Below, piece after piece: positions 15,232-24,419 of a DNA stretch of 64,000 nucleotides. The stretch's first letter is position 1. Each line of letters begins with the position of its first letter. The DNA is from CAZVNZ01 sp964628515 (lineage in GTDB: Bacteria > Bacillota > Clostridia > Christensenellales > Christensenellaceae), in contig CAZVNZ010000007.1 in NCBI GenBank assembly GCA_964628515.1, positions 1-64,000 on the forward strand, written 5' to 3'. Position numbers and translations under genes: made by a program. The notes under the pieces were generated by a model. That model had not been told where the DNA came from, did not search any database, and was given only the letters and a program-made list of their open reading frames with translations.

Positions 15232-17313
15232 ATGATTAAGCAAGAATTTATATTAAGCGGGCTTGACTGCGCAAATTGTGCGGCAAAAATAGAGGCTAAA
15301 TTAGCAAAATTAAATAGCATAAGTAATGTTTCCATAAACTTTTTAACCTCTAAACTTAACTACGAGGTAGAAGAGGACAAGGCAAAAGAGGCTAAAAAAG
15401 AAGTTGAAGAGGTTATTTTAAAAACAGGGGAAAATGTGTCCTTAAAAAAAGCAAAAGCAGGTTTAACCAACAAAAGACGTCTAACAAAAATCCTTATAGG
15501 CGGTGGCGTTTTTGCTTTGGGTATGATACTAACTTCTTTTGTGCATCCTTATGTGAGTTTAGGGGTTTTCCTTGTTGCCTACATTATTATTGGTGGCGAT
15601 GTAGTGCTAAAAGCGGTAAAAAACATTGCAAAAGGGCATATATTTGACGAAAACTTTTTAATGTTTATAGCAACGGTAGGTGCGTTTTTAATTGGCGAGC
15701 ATCCCGAAGCCGTGGCGGTTATGCTGTTTTATCAGGTAGGGGAGTTATTCCAAGACTACGCCGTAAATAAATCAAGAAAATCCATTGCAGAACTTATGGA
15801 CATACGCCCGGACTACGCTAACGTTAAACGTGGGGAGGAGGTTGTGCGCCTATCTCCGTTAGATGTAAAAATTGGGGATATTATGGTAATAAAACCGGGG
15901 GAAAAGGTGGCGCTGGACGGTGTGGTAACACAGGGTACAACCGTGCTTGATACCTCTGCACTTACAGGAGAAACCCTGCCACGAGATGTTTCGGAAGGCA
16001 ATGATATTTTAAGCGGTTGCGTAAATCTGACAGGGCTTATACAGGCAAGGGTAACCAAAGAATACGGGCAGTCCACAGTAGCAAAAATTTTAGACCTTGT
16101 GGAAAACGCAAGTGCCAAAAAATCCAACTCGGAAAACTTTATAACCAAGTTTGCCAAATACTATACTCCGGCGGTGGTGGGGGTGGCGGTTGTAATTGCC
16201 ATTGTCCCCCCTCTAATTTTAGGGTGGAACGAGTTTAACGATTGGCTGTACAGGGCGCTAACCTTTCTTATGATTTCCTGCCCTTGCGCCCTTGTAATAT
16301 CCATACCTTTAAGCTTTTTTGGGGGCATAGGGGGGGCGTCCAAGCAAGGCATACTGATTAAAGGGGGCAACTATTTAGAAGCCCTGGCAAAAACGGAAAT
16401 TGCGGTTTTCGATAAAACGGGCACACTAACCAAGGGTGTGTTTAACGTAAGGGAGGTACACCCACAAAACATCACCCAAGAGGAGCTTTTAGAAGTGGGT
16501 GCTTTAGCGGAAAGTTTTTCTAACCACCCAATATCCGCATCACTAAAAAAAGCCTACGGCAAAAAAATAGACAACGCACGTATAACGAACGCAGAAGAGC
16601 TGGCAGGTTTTGGGGTAAAAGCGGTGGTGGACGGCAAAAAGGTGTATGCCGGCAACGCAAAACTAATGGCAAAAATGGGCTTTGACTACAATAAAGAGGA
16701 GTTGGCAGGCACGGTGGTGCATGTGGGCATAGAGGACAGTTACGCCGGATATATTTTAATTGCGGACGAAGTTAAAGAGGACGCACAAACCGCAGTAACA
16801 TCCCTAAAAGAGCAGGGTGTGGCAAAAACGGTTATGCTAACGGGGGACAACAAGGCGGTGGGGGAAAGCACCGCAAAAGCCCTTGGCTTAGATACAGTTT
16901 ATGCAGAGCTTTTGCCTGTGGATAAAGTCGAAAAGGTAGAGACGTTGCTAAAGGAAAAATCGGGGAAGGGCAAACTAATATTTGTGGGAGACGGAATAAA
17001 CGACGCACCCGTTATAGCAAGGGCGGATATTGGTATTGCCATGGGCGGTTTGGGTAGCGATGCCGCCATAGAAGCGGCAGATGTGGTAATAATGACGGAC
17101 GAGCCTTCAAAAATTGCACAGGCAATTAAGGTATCCAAAAAAACATTGAGTATTGTTAAGCAAAATATCTGCTTTGCTTTGGGTGTAAAGGGCATAATAC
17201 TTATTTTAGGCGCTTTTGGCTTTGCAACCATGTGGGAGGCGGTAATAGCGGATGTGGGGGTTTCGGTTATTGCCATACTTAACGCCATGAGGGCTATGAG
17301 AGCAGAAAAATAA
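15232..17313 (+). CDS. Heavy-metal P1B-type ATPase (Cd/Zn/Pb exporter)
   Basis: A 693-residue membrane pump. The N-terminal HMA domain has GLDCANC (C13, C16). The transmembrane metal site is CPC (C350-C352) in ISCPCALV. The phosphorylated Asp is D394 in DKTGTLT, and the ATP hinge is GDGINDAPV. CPC plus a single HMA domain and a CadC-like regulator points to Zn/Cd/Pb export (ZntA/CadA group), although copper cannot be fully excluded. The ribosome binding site is AAGGAGG. A strong terminator follows, so the operon has two genes. Confidence 0.9.
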   Translation: MIKQEFILSGLDCANCAAKIEAKLAKLNSISNVSINFLTSKLNYEVEEDKAKEAKKEVEEVILKTGENVSLKKAKAGLTNKRRLTKILIGGGVFALGMILTSFVHPYVSLGVFLVAYIIIGGDVVLKAVKNIAKGHIFDENFLMFIATVGAFLIGEHPEAVAVMLFYQVGELFQDYAVNKSRKSIAELMDIRPDYANVKRGEEVVRLSPLDVKIGDIMVIKPGEKVALDGVVTQGTTVLDTSALTGETLPRDVSEGNDILSGCVNLTGLIQARVTKEYGQSTVAKILDLVENASAKKSNSENFITKFAKYYTPAVVGVAVVIAIVPPLILGWNEFNDWLYRALTFLMISCPCALVISIPLSFFGGIGGASKQGILIKGGNYLEALAKTEIAVFDKTGTLTKGVFNVREVHPQNITQEELLEVGALAESFSNHPISASLKKAYGKKIDNARITNAEELAGFGVKAVVDGKKVYAGNAKLMAKMGFDYNKEELAGTVVHVGIEDSYAGYILIADEVKEDAQTAVTSLKEQGVAKTVMLTGDNKAVGESTAKALGLDTVYAELLPVDKVEKVETLLKEKSGKGKLIFVGDGINDAPVIARADIGIAMGGLGSDAAIEAADVVIMTDEPSKIAQAIKVSKKTLSIVKQNICFALGVKGIILILGAFGFATMWEAVIADVGVSVIAILNAMRAMRAEK

Positions 17314-17335
17314 TTTACAATGTAAATATAAATCG

Positions 17336-17373
17336 GGAGGGCAAAGAGTAGGTTTTTGCCCTCCTATTTTTTT
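17336..17373 (+). terminator. Intrinsic terminator of the metal-efflux operon
   Basis: Stem GGAGGGCAAA (17336-17345) with TTTGCCCTCC (17355-17364), then a T-rich tract. Confidence 0.9.
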
Positions 17374-17387
17374 GGGGTAAATTTATA

Positions 17388-17416
17388 TTGCTACTATTTA
17401 TATAAATTAGTATAAT
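17388..17416 (+). promoter_or_regulatory. Putative promoter of leuS
   Basis: TTGCTA (17388-17393), 17 bases, TATAAT (17411-17416); the leader is about 95 bases. No T-box sequence is visible in it. Confidence 0.55.
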
Positions 17417-17516
17417 ATAATGTAGATTGTTAAAGATAAGCCTTTGTTAGCCACAAGTGCTAAAGCCAAAGTATGCACTAAGAGCAAATAAAGGCATAAA
17501 TATTGGAGGAACAAGC

Positions 17517-19919
17517 GTGAATTTTACAGAAAACGAGAAGAAATGGCAAAAAAAGTGGGCACAAACAAACCTATATAAGTTTGATGAAAATAGCAAAAAA
17601 GAAAAATACTATGTGCTTGAAATGTTTTCCTATCCCTCGGGGGCAAAACTCCATGCAGGGCATTGGTACAACTATGGGCTGTCCGACACTTACGCACGTT
17701 TTATGCGTATGGACGGGTACAACGTGTTTCACCCTATGGGGTTTGATGCCTTTGGACTTCCGGCGGAAAATTACGCAATAAAAACGGGTATACACCCTGA
17801 GGACTCCACACTAAAAAATATAGCAACCATGGAAGAACAACTAAAAGCCATAGGCGCAACTTTTGATTGGGATTACGAGGTGGTAACCTGCCTGCCTGAT
17901 TACTATAAATGGACGCAATGGTGCTTTTTACAGTTATACAAAAAGGGGCTTGCATACAGAAAAGCAGCGCCCGTAAACTGGTGCCCCTCCTGCAACACCG
18001 TACTTGCAAACGAGCAGGTAATCGAGGGAGAGTGCGAAAGATGCGGTAGTGCTGTAAGCAAAAAGTTTTTAACCCAATGGTTTTTTAAGATTACCGACTA
18101 TGCGGAGCGTCTGCTACAAGGGTTAGAAGGGTTAGACTGGCCGGAGAAAACCAAACTTATGCAAAAAAACTGGATTGGCAAATCCACAGGGGGAGAAATT
18201 ACCTTTGCAATTAAAGGGGGCGGAGAGTTTTCCGTATTTACCACAAGGGCGGACACCCTTTTTGGCTGTACTTATGTAGTTGTGTCTCCCGAAAGCGAAA
18301 TTGTGAATAAAATAACCACAAAAGAGCAAAAACAAGCGGTGGAGGAATACATTACCCAAGCGGCTAAAGCAACGGAAATAGACAGACTTTCCACCACAAG
18401 AGAAAAAACAGGCGTGTTTACCGGGGCATACGCAATAAACCCTGTAAACAACAGAGAAATACCCATATACTGCGGAGATTACGTGCTTGCAAGCTACGGC
18501 ACAGGGGTGGTAATGGCTGTACCCGCCCACGACGAGAGGGACTTCGACTTTGCAAAAAAATACAACCTGCCCATAGAGCGTGTAATTAAAGCAAAAAATG
18601 GAGAGGACGAGCTGCCCTACACCGACTACGGCATACTTGTAAACAGCGGTGCTTTTGACGGCAAAACAAGTCAGGAGGGCAAAGTCGCCATAATTGAGAG
18701 TTTAGGAAATAAAGGCGGTTTTAAAACCAATTACAGACTAAGAGATTGGCTAATATCGAGACAACGGTATTGGGGCGCACCCATACCCATGGTATACTGC
18801 GAAAACTGCGGAGAAGTGCCTGTACCCGAGGAAAGCCTACCCATAACCCTGCCCTACGATGTGGATTTTACCCCCGATGGTACATCACCCTTAGAAAAAA
18901 GCAAGGAGTTTATAAATACCACCTGCCCTAAATGCGGTGGCAAGGCAACAAGAGAAAAGGACACCATGGATACCTTCGTGTGCTCCTCTTGGTATTATAT
19001 GCGGTATCCCGATAACAAAAACACTAAGGAAGCCTTTAATAAAAAAATTATGGACAAAATGCTACCCGTAGATAAATACATAGGCGGTGCGGAGCATGCC
19101 TGCATGCACCTTTTATACGCAAGATTTTTTACAAAGGCCTTTTACGATATGGGATATATCTCCTTTGAAGAGCCTTTTAAATCCTTAGTACATCAAGGGG
19201 TAATACTGGGCACGGACGGGGAAAAAATGAGTAAATCAAGGGGCAATGTAATATCCCCCGACGAGTATATACAAAAAAGTGGCTCGGACGTGTTTAGAAT
19301 GTATTTGGGCTTTGGCTTTAAGTATATTGAGGGCGGACCTTGGAACGACGACGGCATTAAAGCGGTACGCAAGTTTTTAGAAAGGGTGGAGAGGCTTGTA
19401 CAAAATGTTTGCGAGCTTAAAACCGCCACAGGCAAAAAGGATGCAGATATGCTGTACGCCCTAAACTACGGCATTAAAAGCATACGTGCAGACATTACGG
19501 AGTTTTCCTTTAACACCTGTATTGCACGGCTAATGGAAATTGTAAACGCAATGTATAAATATATGGAAAAGGACGCAGACAAGGCATTTGCCTTGGAATG
19601 TGCAAAAACGTTAGTATTGTTGCTTGCCCCATTTGCCCCTCATTTTGCCGAAGAAATGTGGGAGGTTTTGGGGCTTGAGTATTCTGTATTTAACCAAAGC
19701 TACCCTATTTGTGATGAATCCGCCCTAACCAAAGACGTATGCACCCTTGCGGTACAAATTAACGGCAAGGTAAGGGGTAAAATAGAGGTGAGTGCTTCTG
19801 CAACCAACGAGGAAATTGAAAAGCTGGCAAAGAAGGACTTTGCATCCATGCTCGAAGGCAAGGAGATTGCAAAAATTATTATAGTGCCAAAGCGCATTGT
19901 AAATATTGTGGTAAAATAA
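17517..19919 (+). CDS. leuS: Leucyl-tRNA synthetase
   Basis: An 800-residue class I aminoacyl-tRNA synthetase that charges tRNA-Leu. The HIGH-type motif is HAGHWYNYG and the KMSKS loop is DGEKMSKSRGNV. A zinc-ribbon-like pair (CPSC, CERC) and the CP1 editing domain (DTLFGCTYVVVSPE, then VMAVPAHDERD) are present. The GTG at 17517 is chosen because GGAGGA lies seven bases upstream and the family N-terminus starts about there; the in-frame extension to 17457 lacks these. The ung gene follows after 63 bases, with a small hairpin but no T-tract terminator between. Confidence 0.95.
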   Translation: MNFTENEKKWQKKWAQTNLYKFDENSKKEKYYVLEMFSYPSGAKLHAGHWYNYGLSDTYARFMRMDGYNVFHPMGFDAFGLPAENYAIKTGIHPEDSTLKNIATMEEQLKAIGATFDWDYEVVTCLPDYYKWTQWCFLQLYKKGLAYRKAAPVNWCPSCNTVLANEQVIEGECERCGSAVSKKFLTQWFFKITDYAERLLQGLEGLDWPEKTKLMQKNWIGKSTGGEITFAIKGGGEFSVFTTRADTLFGCTYVVVSPESEIVNKITTKEQKQAVEEYITQAAKATEIDRLSTTREKTGVFTGAYAINPVNNREIPIYCGDYVLASYGTGVVMAVPAHDERDFDFAKKYNLPIERVIKAKNGEDELPYTDYGILVNSGAFDGKTSQEGKVAIIESLGNKGGFKTNYRLRDWLISRQRYWGAPIPMVYCENCGEVPVPEESLPITLPYDVDFTPDGTSPLEKSKEFINTTCPKCGGKATREKDTMDTFVCSSWYYMRYPDNKNTKEAFNKKIMDKMLPVDKYIGGAEHACMHLLYARFFTKAFYDMGYISFEEPFKSLVHQGVILGTDGEKMSKSRGNVISPDEYIQKSGSDVFRMYLGFGFKYIEGGPWNDDGIKAVRKFLERVERLVQNVCELKTATGKKDADMLYALNYGIKSIRADITEFSFNTCIARLMEIVNAMYKYMEKDADKAFALECAKTLVLLLAPFAPHFAEEMWEVLGLEYSVFNQSYPICDESALTKDVCTLAVQINGKVRGKIEVSASATNEEIEKLAKKDFASMLEGKEIAKIIIVPKRIVNIVVK

Positions 19920-19982
19920 GGGGCAACCCGTATATAATGTTGCAAAAGCGCAACAAAACCAAAAGCAATACAAGGCGGATAT

Positions 19983-20657
19983 ATGGTTACATTAAACAAC
20001 GAGTGGGACAACCTCTTAAAAGGGGAATTTAGCAAGGACTACTACCTAAAACTAAGAGAGTTTTTAAAAACGGAGTACATGCAGTACACCGTTTTTCCCC
20101 ATATGCACAATATTTTTAACGCATTGAAATTCACAAGCTACACAGATGTTAAGGCGGTAATTTTGGGGCAAGACCCATATCATGGGGATAATCAAGCCCA
20201 CGGACTTGCTTTTTCCGTACAGGAAGGGGTGGCTGTACCGCCATCTTTGGTAAATATATTTAAAGAGCTTAACTCGGATTTAAACATACCCATAAGCAAA
20301 AGCGGTTGTTTGGAAAACTGGGCAAAAAACGGCGTACTGCTGTTAAACACCGTGCTTACCGTCAGAAAAGCGCAGGCAAACTCTCACGCCGGCAAAGGCT
20401 GGGAGGTTTTCACAGACAGGGTAATTGAGCTTTTAAACGACAGGCAATCCCCCCTGGTTTTTATGCTGTGGGGGGCAAACGCACGAAAAAAAACAAGCCT
20501 TATTACAAATAAAAACCACTTAGTTTTGGAAACGGTGCACCCAAGCCCACTTTCTGCATATAACGGCTTTTTTGGCTGTAAGCATTTTTCTCTGGCGCAA
20601 GCCTTTTTGCAAAAGCACTACGGCGCAAACGGTGGTATAGACTGGCGTTTATTTTAA
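19983..20657 (+). CDS. ung: Uracil-DNA glycosylase
   Basis: A 224-residue family 1 uracil-DNA glycosylase, which removes uracil from DNA to start base excision repair. The water-activating loop GQDPYHG and the leucine-loop region HPSPLSAYNGFFGCKHF are intact, as is the NTVLTVR strand. A short AAGGCGG precedes ATG. It lies downstream of leuS and may be co-transcribed. The stop is followed at once by the word ATGGTGATGATGAT, and the convergent thiamine pyrophosphokinase gene ends 25 bases away. Confidence 0.95.
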   Translation: MVTLNNEWDNLLKGEFSKDYYLKLREFLKTEYMQYTVFPHMHNIFNALKFTSYTDVKAVILGQDPYHGDNQAHGLAFSVQEGVAVPPSLVNIFKELNSDLNIPISKSGCLENWAKNGVLLLNTVLTVRKAQANSHAGKGWEVFTDRVIELLNDRQSPLVFMLWGANARKKTSLITNKNHLVLETVHPSPLSAYNGFFGCKHFSLAQAFLQKHYGANGGIDWRLF

Positions 20658-20681
20658 TGGTGATGATGATAGTGGGCATAC

Positions 20682-21320
20682 CTACTTTATAAGGCAAATA
20701 AGCACATACTGTTTTGTATTAACAAAGGCGGTGGTGTGGGTAAATACGTTGCTTACACCACGAGGGCGAGCGTTTGTAAGCAGTAGATTTTCAAGTGGGT
20801 ACATAAGCCCACTTGCCGTTACTCGTGCAAAGGAATTTATAGGAATTATAGAAACCGTCTGCCCTTTTTTGCCCTGTATTTCGGTGGGGGAGTTTATGGC
20901 GTACATAGTTTGTATATCGTCCTCCATTATTAAGGTCCTACCTCTTCTGCAAGCGTATTTAAGTAGCATAATGTTGGATAGTGCGTGGTCTTGCCTTAAG
21001 CCTAAACCGCCCAGCAAATATATTTTACCTTGGGTTTGTTTAAAGGCAACCTCTAAAGCCATATGGGTGTCCGTCTCGTTTTTATGGGTGGGGAGGGTTA
21101 GCTTTTTTACACTTGCGTACTCCTTTAGTAAGGCAGGTTTCACAGAATCCATATCCCCTACTATAAAATTTGGCATAATTCCAATTTCTTTATACACCTC
21201 TAAACCCTTGTCTACGGCAATAAGTAAATCGCACTCACTTGCACGTTTTTTAGCAAGATTAGGGGAGGGTTTTTCTCCGGCGGCTATAATTAAAGCATTC
21301 AATACTAAAACCTCATTCAT
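20682..21320 (-). CDS. thiN: Thiamine pyrophosphokinase
   Basis: A 212-residue protein that should convert thiamine and ATP to thiamine diphosphate. The family motifs VGDMDS, KNETDTHMAL and GGLGLRQDHALSN are all present in order, and the C-terminal beta domain includes the SGLMYPLENLLL motif. The start is uncertain: ATG 21320 lacks a ribosome binding site, whereas TTG 21302 has GAGG about eight bases upstream and would give a 206-residue protein. No TPP riboswitch is visible upstream. The gene is divergent from the MBOAT gene. Confidence 0.88.
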   Translation of the reverse strand: MNEVLVLNALIIAAGEKPSPNLAKKRASECDLLIAVDKGLEVYKEIGIMPNFIVGDMDSVKPALLKEYASVKKLTLPTHKNETDTHMALEVAFKQTQGKIYLLGGLGLRQDHALSNIMLLKYACRRGRTLIMEDDIQTMYAINSPTEIQGKKGQTVSIIPINSFARVTASGLMYPLENLLLTNARPRGVSNVFTHTTAFVNTKQYVLICLIK

Positions 21321-21362
21321 TTTAATTTAACATTTATGTTAGTTTATATTTTAACACAACTA

Positions 21363-21371
21363 TGATATAAT
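21363..21371 (+). promoter_or_regulatory. Extended -10 promoter candidate for the O-acyltransferase operon
   Basis: TGATATAAT is an extended -10 element (TGnTATAAT); no convincing -35 box is present. The leader to ATG 21492 is about 110 bases and can form two short hairpins (TACATA/TATGTA near 21409-21427 and ACAGCT/AGCTGT near 21433-21451). Confidence 0.4.
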
Positions 21372-21491
21372 ATTCAAATGTGAATAATGCTACGCCTAAA
21401 ATCTAAATACATAAGGGGTATGTAGCCCAAAACAGCTATATTAAAGCTGTAAGTATGTATGCTGTAAGTAAAATAATTAAAAGGAAAAAGA

Positions 21492-22880
21492 ATGGTATTT
21501 TCGAGCCCTACATTTTTATTTGTATTTTTGCCAATAATTTTGGCACTTTATTTTGTAATAAAAAATAAGGTTTACAGAAATATAATACTACTGATTTTTT
21601 CCCTTTTGTTTTATGCCTGGGGCGAGCCTAAATATGTATTGCTAATGGTAATTTCCATAGTGTACAACTGGGCGTTTGCTTTTGCCATAGAAAAATCCAC
21701 AAATAAAAGCAGAGCAAAACTGTTAATGATACTTGCGGTTATTATAAACATAGCCGCCATTGGTGTGTTTAAATATTTAGATTTTGGCATAACCAACGTA
21801 AATACCCTCTTTGGTTTAAACATAATACCACCGGGTATTGCTCTGCCTATTGGTATTTCATTTTATACCTTCCAAGCCTTATCTTACGTAATAGACGTGT
21901 ACAGACGGGACGTTTCCGCACAAAAAAATGTGCTTTATGTGGGTATGTATATTACAATGTTTCCCCAACTTATTGCAGGGCCTATTGTACGGTATAAAGA
22001 TATAGAAACAGAAATTATAAACCGTAAAGAAAGTGTGGCGGAGTTTTGCGAGGGCTCTAAAATATTTATTATAGGGTTTGCCAAAAAATGTATTTTGGCA
22101 AATACCATGGCAATAGTGGCAAATGCGGCGTTTTCCGCACCCCCTCAAAGTTTGGAGGCGGCGTCCGCTTGGTTTGGAGTAATTGCCTTTACCTTCCAAA
22201 TTTACTTTGATTTTTCCGGTTATTCGGATATGGCAATAGGGCTTGGACGAATGTTTGGTTTTCACTTTAAACAAAACTTTAACTACCCCTATATTTCCAA
22301 AAGCATAACGGATTTTTGGCGCAGGTGGCATATGTCCCTTTCGAGCTTTTTCAGAGACTACGTGTACATACCCTTAGGAGGCAACAGGGTTTCAAAACCA
22401 CGGTTTATACTAAATATTTTTATAGTGTGGTTTTTAACGGGGCTGTGGCACGGCGCAAGTTGGAATTACGTACTTTGGGGGCTGTACTTTGCGGTATTTT
22501 TGCTTATAGAAAAGCTGATTATAGGCAGGTACATCTCAAAATCCGGGGTGTTGCAATACGTTTATGCCCTGTTTTTTATAATGATGGGTTGGGTTATTTT
22601 CAAAATCGAAGATGTAACTCAAATTGGCCCGTATATTGTAAGTATGTTTAGTGGTTTTGGGGATGTCTCCTTGCGCTCTTTAAACATATTACAGTTTTGG
22701 CCGTGGTTTATTGTGTGTGGTGTGTGCGCAACCCCCTTGCTTTTCAACCTCACCCAAAAGCTTAAGGGGCATTTTGGAGGCAGGATTGTACTAAACACCT
22801 CTTTATTGGTGATTTTTGGGGTTTCTATACTCTTTATGACAACAAGTAGCTTTAACCCCTTTATTTATTTTAGGTTTTAA
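21492..22880 (+). CDS. MBOAT-family membrane O-acyltransferase (AlgI-like)
   Basis: A 462-residue multi-span membrane protein. The N-terminus FSSPTFLFVFLP and the segment LPIGISFYTFQALSYVIDVYR are typical of the AlgI/DltB branch of MBOAT proteins. The catalytic His lies in LTGLWHGASWNYVLWG, and the N-terminal catalytic region includes DFWRRWHMSLSSFFRDY. It should move acetyl or other acyl groups across the membrane onto an extracellular glycan or wall polymer. The next gene encodes the usual partner protein and starts three bases after this stop. Confidence 0.88.
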   Translation: MVFSSPTFLFVFLPIILALYFVIKNKVYRNIILLIFSLLFYAWGEPKYVLLMVISIVYNWAFAFAIEKSTNKSRAKLLMILAVIINIAAIGVFKYLDFGITNVNTLFGLNIIPPGIALPIGISFYTFQALSYVIDVYRRDVSAQKNVLYVGMYITMFPQLIAGPIVRYKDIETEIINRKESVAEFCEGSKIFIIGFAKKCILANTMAIVANAAFSAPPQSLEAASAWFGVIAFTFQIYFDFSGYSDMAIGLGRMFGFHFKQNFNYPYISKSITDFWRRWHMSLSSFFRDYVYIPLGGNRVSKPRFILNIFIVWFLTGLWHGASWNYVLWGLYFAVFLLIEKLIIGRYISKSGVLQYVYALFFIMMGWVIFKIEDVTQIGPYIVSMFSGFGDVSLRSLNILQFWPWFIVCGVCATPLLFNLTQKLKGHFGGRIVLNTSLLVIFGVSILFMTTSSFNPFIYFRF

Positions 22881-22883
22881 TTT

Positions 22884-24137
22884 ATGGAAAAAAAGAAAGA
22901 AAACATAATTTTTTTATTAATATTTGTGGGCATAATAAGCATTTTTTGTGTGTTTTACGCAGCCGCATACGGACTAAGCAAACAGCGCACCGCAAGCGAG
23001 CTTGAAAACAGACCCCTTGCGGTTATTGCCCTACCCACCGTTGAGGGTATTACAAACGGGGACTATATGAAAAATTTGGACAACGCATTTTCCGACCAAA
23101 CCTTGCTAAGACAGGAAATGGTGCTTGCACGCACCTATCTTACACGGGCAATGGCAAACTTTGCCTATCTGCCCTTTAATGACAACGCAATCCCCATAGA
23201 TTACGAATCATCTCCACTTTTGTGGAAGGAAAAAAACATACTCATACCCCAAGCAGAGCAGTTAAACAAAGCACTTTTTGACGTTATTGATATTCGCTTA
23301 AAGGAGTACGCAGAAGTTGCGCAGGCACTACCCCAAATCAACATTAATATCTACTCCATAGAGGAGAGAGGTGGCTCGGTGGTGCATCCTACTGCATCAC
23401 TAATAAAAAATCCGGCATTTAATGCGTACGAGGATTACTTTTTGCAGAGGCTGACACCCAATGTGGCTTACAAGGCGCTAAAGCTTGATACGGAAGAAAA
23501 ATTTGTAGATTACTATTATAAGACGGATCATCATCTTAATGCAAAAGGTGTGTACCAAATGTACTCGGACAGCTACGATATGCTTGCAAAAAACAACTCT
23601 CAAATGGGGGAAAAACTTGCTTGCGATGGGGAGGCGGACGTGGGACTACCCGAGTTTAGAGGGTCGTTGGCACGGACTGCTGCCTACACGGAAATTACGG
23701 ACAAAATTACACAGCCTATGCTAAAAATGCCTAACCTTAAAACCTATATTAACGGTGTGGAGGGGGTAAGGAGCAGTTATGACGACCCTACTTTGCAAAC
23801 CCCTCACGGCCTTTTTATAGACTGGTATATTTGGTATTTTGGGGAGGATAAAGGGCTTATTACTTACGAAAATCAAAACCCCCCAAGCGAAAAAAACTTG
23901 CTTATTATAGGCTCGTCCTTTACTCAATCTATGGAGGAATACTTAGCCTCTCATTACAACACCACATATAGTGTGGATTTACGGCACTACGGCGTGGATA
24001 TGGGAGAGGAGTTTAATATGGTGGATTTTGCTTCTAAGTATAATATTGATGATGTTATTATTATTACCACCCCCGGCGGTTGCTACTTAAATGCGGATAT
24101 TTGGGGGCTTACACCTAAGGGGAGGGTGGCGGAGTAA
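22884..24137 (+). CDS. DHHW/AlgJ-like extracytoplasmic partner of the O-acyltransferase
   Basis: A 417-residue protein with one N-terminal membrane anchor (residues ~8-30) and an extracytoplasmic SGNH-hydrolase-like domain. The motifs YKTDHHLNAKGVY (DHH as in DHHW/AlgX/AlgJ proteins) and LLIIGSSFTQSMEEY (nucleophile Ser block) support this. Such proteins finish acyl transfer to the polysaccharide started by the MBOAT protein. It follows the MBOAT gene with a 3-base gap and weak ribosome binding site, so coupling is likely. The acceptor polymer is unknown. Confidence 0.8.
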   Translation: MEKKKENIIFLLIFVGIISIFCVFYAAAYGLSKQRTASELENRPLAVIALPTVEGITNGDYMKNLDNAFSDQTLLRQEMVLARTYLTRAMANFAYLPFNDNAIPIDYESSPLLWKEKNILIPQAEQLNKALFDVIDIRLKEYAEVAQALPQININIYSIEERGGSVVHPTASLIKNPAFNAYEDYFLQRLTPNVAYKALKLDTEEKFVDYYYKTDHHLNAKGVYQMYSDSYDMLAKNNSQMGEKLACDGEADVGLPEFRGSLARTAAYTEITDKITQPMLKMPNLKTYINGVEGVRSSYDDPTLQTPHGLFIDWYIWYFGEDKGLITYENQNPPSEKNLLIIGSSFTQSMEEYLASHYNTTYSVDLRHYGVDMGEEFNMVDFASKYNIDDVIIITTPGGCYLNADIWGLTPKGRVAE

Positions 24138-24217
24138 CCGAAAAGCAAAAGTCAAAAAACCCCAATTCTAAAAGAAAAAACCGCATAAAAAGCGACTAAA
24201 AAATCTCCCAAAAACCA

Positions 24218-24246
24218 TTGAATATTTAAAAAAAATAAGCTATAAT
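24218..24246 (+). promoter_or_regulatory. Putative promoter of the GGDEF gene
   Basis: TTGAAT (24218-24223), 17 bases, TATAAT (24241-24246). The remaining ~165-base AT-rich leader up to TTG 24420 shows no c-di-GMP riboswitch consensus that I can recognise. Confidence 0.5.
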
Positions 24247-24419
24247 AAAAACAGAGCTATAAGCAATAGGGGTGAGGGCAAAGAGAATTACATAATTAAG
24301 CAAACCGCATAATTTCACAATATTTTAGCATATTTACATAAATTTACAAGCCTTATCTTTGGAAACTCTGTGTTTCTTAGCCCAATGCAAATAAAAGTAA
24401 TAAACGGTGGTATAAAATT

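Noticed and set aside
17374..17516. T-box riboswitch upstream of leuS
   Set aside because: The leader is only about 95 bases and I see no T-box core sequence or terminator/antiterminator pair.
21321..21420. TPP riboswitch for the thiamine pyrophosphokinase gene
   Set aside because: The conserved CTGAGA and related TPP motifs are absent on the relevant strand.
24247..24419. c-di-GMP (GEMM) riboswitch before the GGDEF gene
   Set aside because: GGTGAGGGCAAAG and GCAAACC recall parts of the motif, but the order and the paired stems do not fit.
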